A DNA stretch of 10,186 bases from Triangularia verruculosa. Its lineage: Eukaryota; Ascomycota; Sordariomycetes; Sordariales; Podosporaceae. This document shows positions 8,017-10,186 of this stretch, one piece after another (position 1 is the first letter of the stretch; every line of letters begins with the position of its first letter). Location of the stretch: NCBI GenBank assembly GCA_033296885.1, contig MU864158.1:1-10186 (forward strand). The letters run 5' to 3'. The notes beneath the pieces were generated by a model that was not told the DNA's origin, made no database searches, and saw nothing but the letters and a program-made list of their open reading frames with translations. Made by a program: the position numbers and the translations under genes.

Positions 8017-8049
8017 TTTGTAGTCCTATAATCCCTTTTTTAATATACT

Positions 8050-8710
8050 TTAAAAGTATTTTACCGTAAATACCGGATACCCTTAATACTCTACTAGTAC
8101 CTCCTTTTTATTATCCTTCTTTATATTATTATAATAAATATACTTATCCTTTATTACTACCGTAATTTCTATTAATATAATTATCCTTATTAACCTTACT
8201 TTTTCGATTTTACTACCTTTATTTATTAAATATATTAATACTTCCTATATCTTTTACAGTAGTACCGTAAAGGGTATTTATCCCGTACTCTACTTCTATT
8301 ATACTCCTAATTTCCTATTTTTAGTTAGATACTCCCGATATATTTTCGGTCGTAGGTAATTACTATCTTTCTAATCGATATCTAAGTTATAGTCTTTATA
8401 CTATAATTATCTTAAAATTATATCTTTTTCTAGCCCTATATCTATAATATCGAAAATCACCTTCGTTATTTTTCCTAATATAGTAATATCCAATAATAAT
8501 ATTTCCCTACCTATTAATTACGTAAAGAAGGGTCCTTTTATAATAACCTTTTCCTCCTTCTTTCTTTACGGAACCCGGGTTTATTATATAAATCTCGGCG
8601 AAATTAAGTCTACTTTTACTCCGCTATTTACGAATACTTATATTTAAAAACCCTTTTAACGCATTACTATTTATAATCTTTTATCTTTTATACCCCTCCT
8701 TTATATAATA
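8050..8710 (-). pseudogene. Retropepsin-type aspartic protease and linker
   Basis: The protease processes the Gag-Pol polyprotein. The signature reads VFVNSGVKVDLISPRFI, with Asn codon 8626-8628 where the catalytic Asp (DSGA) is expected, so the active site is lost by one G-to-A change. Downstream, LLLDITILGKITKVIFDIIDIGLEKDIIL has the second conserved region (G-x-x-I/D-I-I-L) expected in gypsy proteases. It is followed by YKDYNLDIDWKD-like sequence, with a stop for Trp. The same frame continues as a linker to about 8020. Other stops (Gln/Trp) follow the RIP pattern. Confidence 0.8.
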
Positions 8711-9975
8711 ATAACTTTATTAATATTTTACTTATAATTCTTTAGAAATTTACAGCTTCCGTAAAAAGCTATAGCCCTTTTCCCGACTATTATAATACCT
8801 TTAAAACGTCCTTTTTTATTAAACTATTTAATAATTTAAAATTAACTAATTATCATCGTTAAACTTCTTTCTACTTCCTATTTTTAACGTTATTCTATAT
8901 TCTCTTCTTACTATATACCTTATATCCTTTAGGGCTAACCTCGTAGTGTTTTCAGGCCTTTACTTATAAATAAAAAGCGTAATTTACACTCTTATACTAC
9001 GTTAAACTATATTCCTTTTCGTCGGTAGTATTCTCTTCCTAGCCTATTACCCACTTAAAGTAATATCTTATATACTTAAGTATAACCTATATAACCTAAA
9101 GTTCCTTTAGCTTAACTAGGTCCCTTTATTTCTATAGGAAATAATCGTTTAACTCTTCGTCCGGTATTCCCTATTTCGTAAATATTTTCGATATTAATAT
9201 TAATTAGCCTATTTAGGTAACCTTTTTAATCGGCCAGTACCCGTTAAAGGTCTTTAATTAATAGTATTCCGCGTATCTATAAACGATATATTAAAATTAT
9301 AATATCCTCCTATATTCTAAGTATTTTAAATAAACCTATAATATATTTCTTTTATAGGGAATATACTACCTATATATTAGGATCTCTCTTAATATTAGCG
9401 TAAATCCTATATTTATCGTTAATCGTAATATCTAAAACTTATCCTAAATCTCTTTATCCTTATTAAATTACCTAAATTCTTCGCCGAACTCTTCCTTTAG
9501 GATAATTTAATATTTATTATCCTACTATAAATATATAAGTAGTTAATTATTAACTATAATCCGCGCTACTTTATCCTTAAAGTAGTAATACTATAGTTCG
9601 ATTACTTCCTATTAATTTTAAAGTTTTTCTATCTCTTCCTTAAATCTTGAAATTCATTCCTCCGCTTATTTTAAGGTCCCTCCTATATTTAGGCCTAAAG
9701 TACCGGTTATATTTACGGTAAAAACCTACCTTAACTACTATAAAGTTTCTTTAGAAGGTCCTAAAGTAATACTCTCTTTTAACCTTATAGCTCTTTTAAC
9801 CGGCAGTTTTTATCCTATAATATAATCTTCTCCCTCTAAATCGATTATTAACTCCCCCTCCTAAGGCTTATACTTATAGTCGTTATTAATATAGTTGTCC
9901 GTAAAGTTTAGAAAATCCTTATAAGCGTACTTAGTATTAAAGATCTCGATAATTTATATAATTTTAACGATTACT
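8700..9975 (-). pseudogene. Long unidentified gag or pol N-terminal frame
   Basis: One minus-strand frame can be followed for about 420 codons with stops almost only at likely Gln/Trp sites. It includes LIIDLEGEDYIIG (about 9819-9857), GPSKETL (about 9745-9765), a likely coiled coil EEWISRFKEEIEKL-like (about 9620-9670, stop at Trp), FGEEF (about 9480) and IPDEELNDYF (about 9140-9170). It lies between the CCHC knuckle and the protease, in a frame different from both. I cannot match it to a capsid or other family with confidence. It is probably the gag capsid region or an N-terminal extension of pol. Its length between knuckle and protease is greater than in the gypsy elements I know. Confidence 0.5.
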
Positions 9976-10015
9976 ACCGTCTTTTTTTTTTCTAATTAAA
10001 TTATTTAAGTACCCG

Positions 10016-10057
10016 ATAATTTCTCTTAAAATATCCTATTTTCCCGTAGTTAAAGTA
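10016..10057 (-). pseudogene. Gag CCHC zinc knuckle, all four ligands mutated
   Basis: The minus strand reads YFNYGKIGYFKRNY, exactly C-X2-C-X4-H-X4-C with every ligand now Tyr (TGY or CAY to TAY). It is preceded by Lys/Asn and followed by a basic, Gln-prone stretch (many Lys/Arg and stops), typical of the nucleocapsid tail of Gag. It binds the genomic RNA in the working element. The N-terminal part of Gag is missing because the retroelement sequence stops at about 10094. Confidence 0.8.
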
Positions 10058-10094
10058 CTTAACGTCGTTCTTCCCTTTAAACCGCTTTTAAATT

Positions 10095-10186
10095 TGTTAA
10101 AATACAGCTTTTGTTTGTGGATTTTACAGTGTATCTGAGCCCTGTAGAATACAGGGCCTCAGAGGCAATACAATGGCTTGGATCAG
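10095..10186. mobile_element. Edge of a young, non-RIPped insertion
   Basis: From TGTTAAAATACAG onward the sequence has normal G+C and many CpA/TpG sites, in abrupt contrast with the RIPped gag on its left. TGTTA is a usual LTR beginning, so this is probably the outer border of another LTR element, or a different mobile element, running out of the window. The family cannot be named from 92 bases. An assembly junction or the edge of a unique region cannot be excluded. Confidence 0.45.
10139..10157. other. Perfect hairpin in the non-RIPped block
   Basis: GCCCTGTA, loop GAA, TACAGGGC forms an 8-bp stem with a 3-base loop. It is followed at once by a second short palindrome GCCTCAGAGGC (10156-10166). 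Role unknown; it may be a terminator-like or LTR structural element. Confidence 0.6.

Larger units (their letters stand above)
1981..10094 (-). mobile_element. Ty3/gypsy chromovirus LTR retrotransposon, RIP-inactivated, nested
   Basis: On the minus strand the domains run zinc knuckle (10057-10016), unidentified gag/pol frame, protease (DSG at 8628-8620), reverse transcriptase (YFDD at 7537-7526), RNase H, integrase with HHCC, three acidic sites and GPF motif, then chromodomain (3492-3340). They are followed by a polypurine tract and an LTR ending at 1981. This order, with integrase after RT and a C-terminal chromodomain, defines the chromovirus branch of Ty3/gypsy. The element is interrupted at 5622-7482 by a DNA transposon and truncated or interrupted on the right at about 10094, so its 5' LTR and primer binding site are absent. 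Stops throughout fall at Gln/Trp positions, typical of RIP. Two apparent frame changes (about 8015-8020 and 4700-4850) show additional indel decay. Confidence 0.9.

Noticed and set aside
8757..8798. Second possible zinc knuckle (RYYNSREKGYSF on the minus strand) just upstream of the protease
   Set aside because: The second Cys site is AGT (not reachable from TGT by a transition) and no final Cys is in frame. The spacing fits only partly, so the clear knuckle at 10016-10057 is preferred.

Overview
The window looks like a transposon graveyard from a filamentous ascomycete (Pezizomycotina) whose repeats have been mutated by repeat-induced point mutation (RIP). The evidence is in the bases. CpA/TpG is strongly depleted and TpA is enriched over most of the window. 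Recognisable transposon frames survive, but their stops are almost all TAA/TAG where Gln or Trp codons are expected, and their Cys and His codons have become Tyr. No intact host gene is visible. The species cannot be named from this sequence.

Layout. 1-1403 is extremely AT-rich relic DNA with one suggestive decayed frame (76-537). 1404-1656 is a less mutated island with a TATA-like box and degenerate AGGGTATTA repeats, possibly another LTR. 1657-1980 is featureless AT-rich DNA. From 1981 to about 10094 lies a Ty3/gypsy chromovirus-type LTR retrotransposon read on the minus strand. Going left to right, the reverse of its coding order, it shows a 3' LTR (1981-2376), a polypurine tract, a plus-strand antisense frame with a decayed Zn2Cys6-like cysteine cluster (about 2588-3136), a tRNA-like relic (3188-3257), chromodomain, integrase, RNase H, reverse transcriptase, aspartic protease, a long unidentified gag/pol N-terminal frame, and a CCHC zinc knuckle. 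Its 5' LTR is not in the window.

The retrotransposon is split inside reverse transcriptase, about 13 codons after the catalytic YFDD, by a complete 1861-bp Fot1/pogo-type DNA transposon (5622-7482). That element has 46-bp terminal inverted repeats and a TA target duplication. Its transposase frame (551 codons, 5720-7375) has no frameshift but carries about thirty RIP-type stops, a lost start codon, and two of three catalytic Asp changed to Asn. Its two ends were spared relative to its middle.

At about 10095 the base composition switches abruptly to normal, non-RIPped DNA beginning TGTTAAAATACAG. This is most likely the edge of a younger element inserted into the decayed gag region. The order of events is therefore gypsy, then Fot1-like insertion, with RIP acting on both (relative timing uncertain), then a late insertion that escaped RIP.
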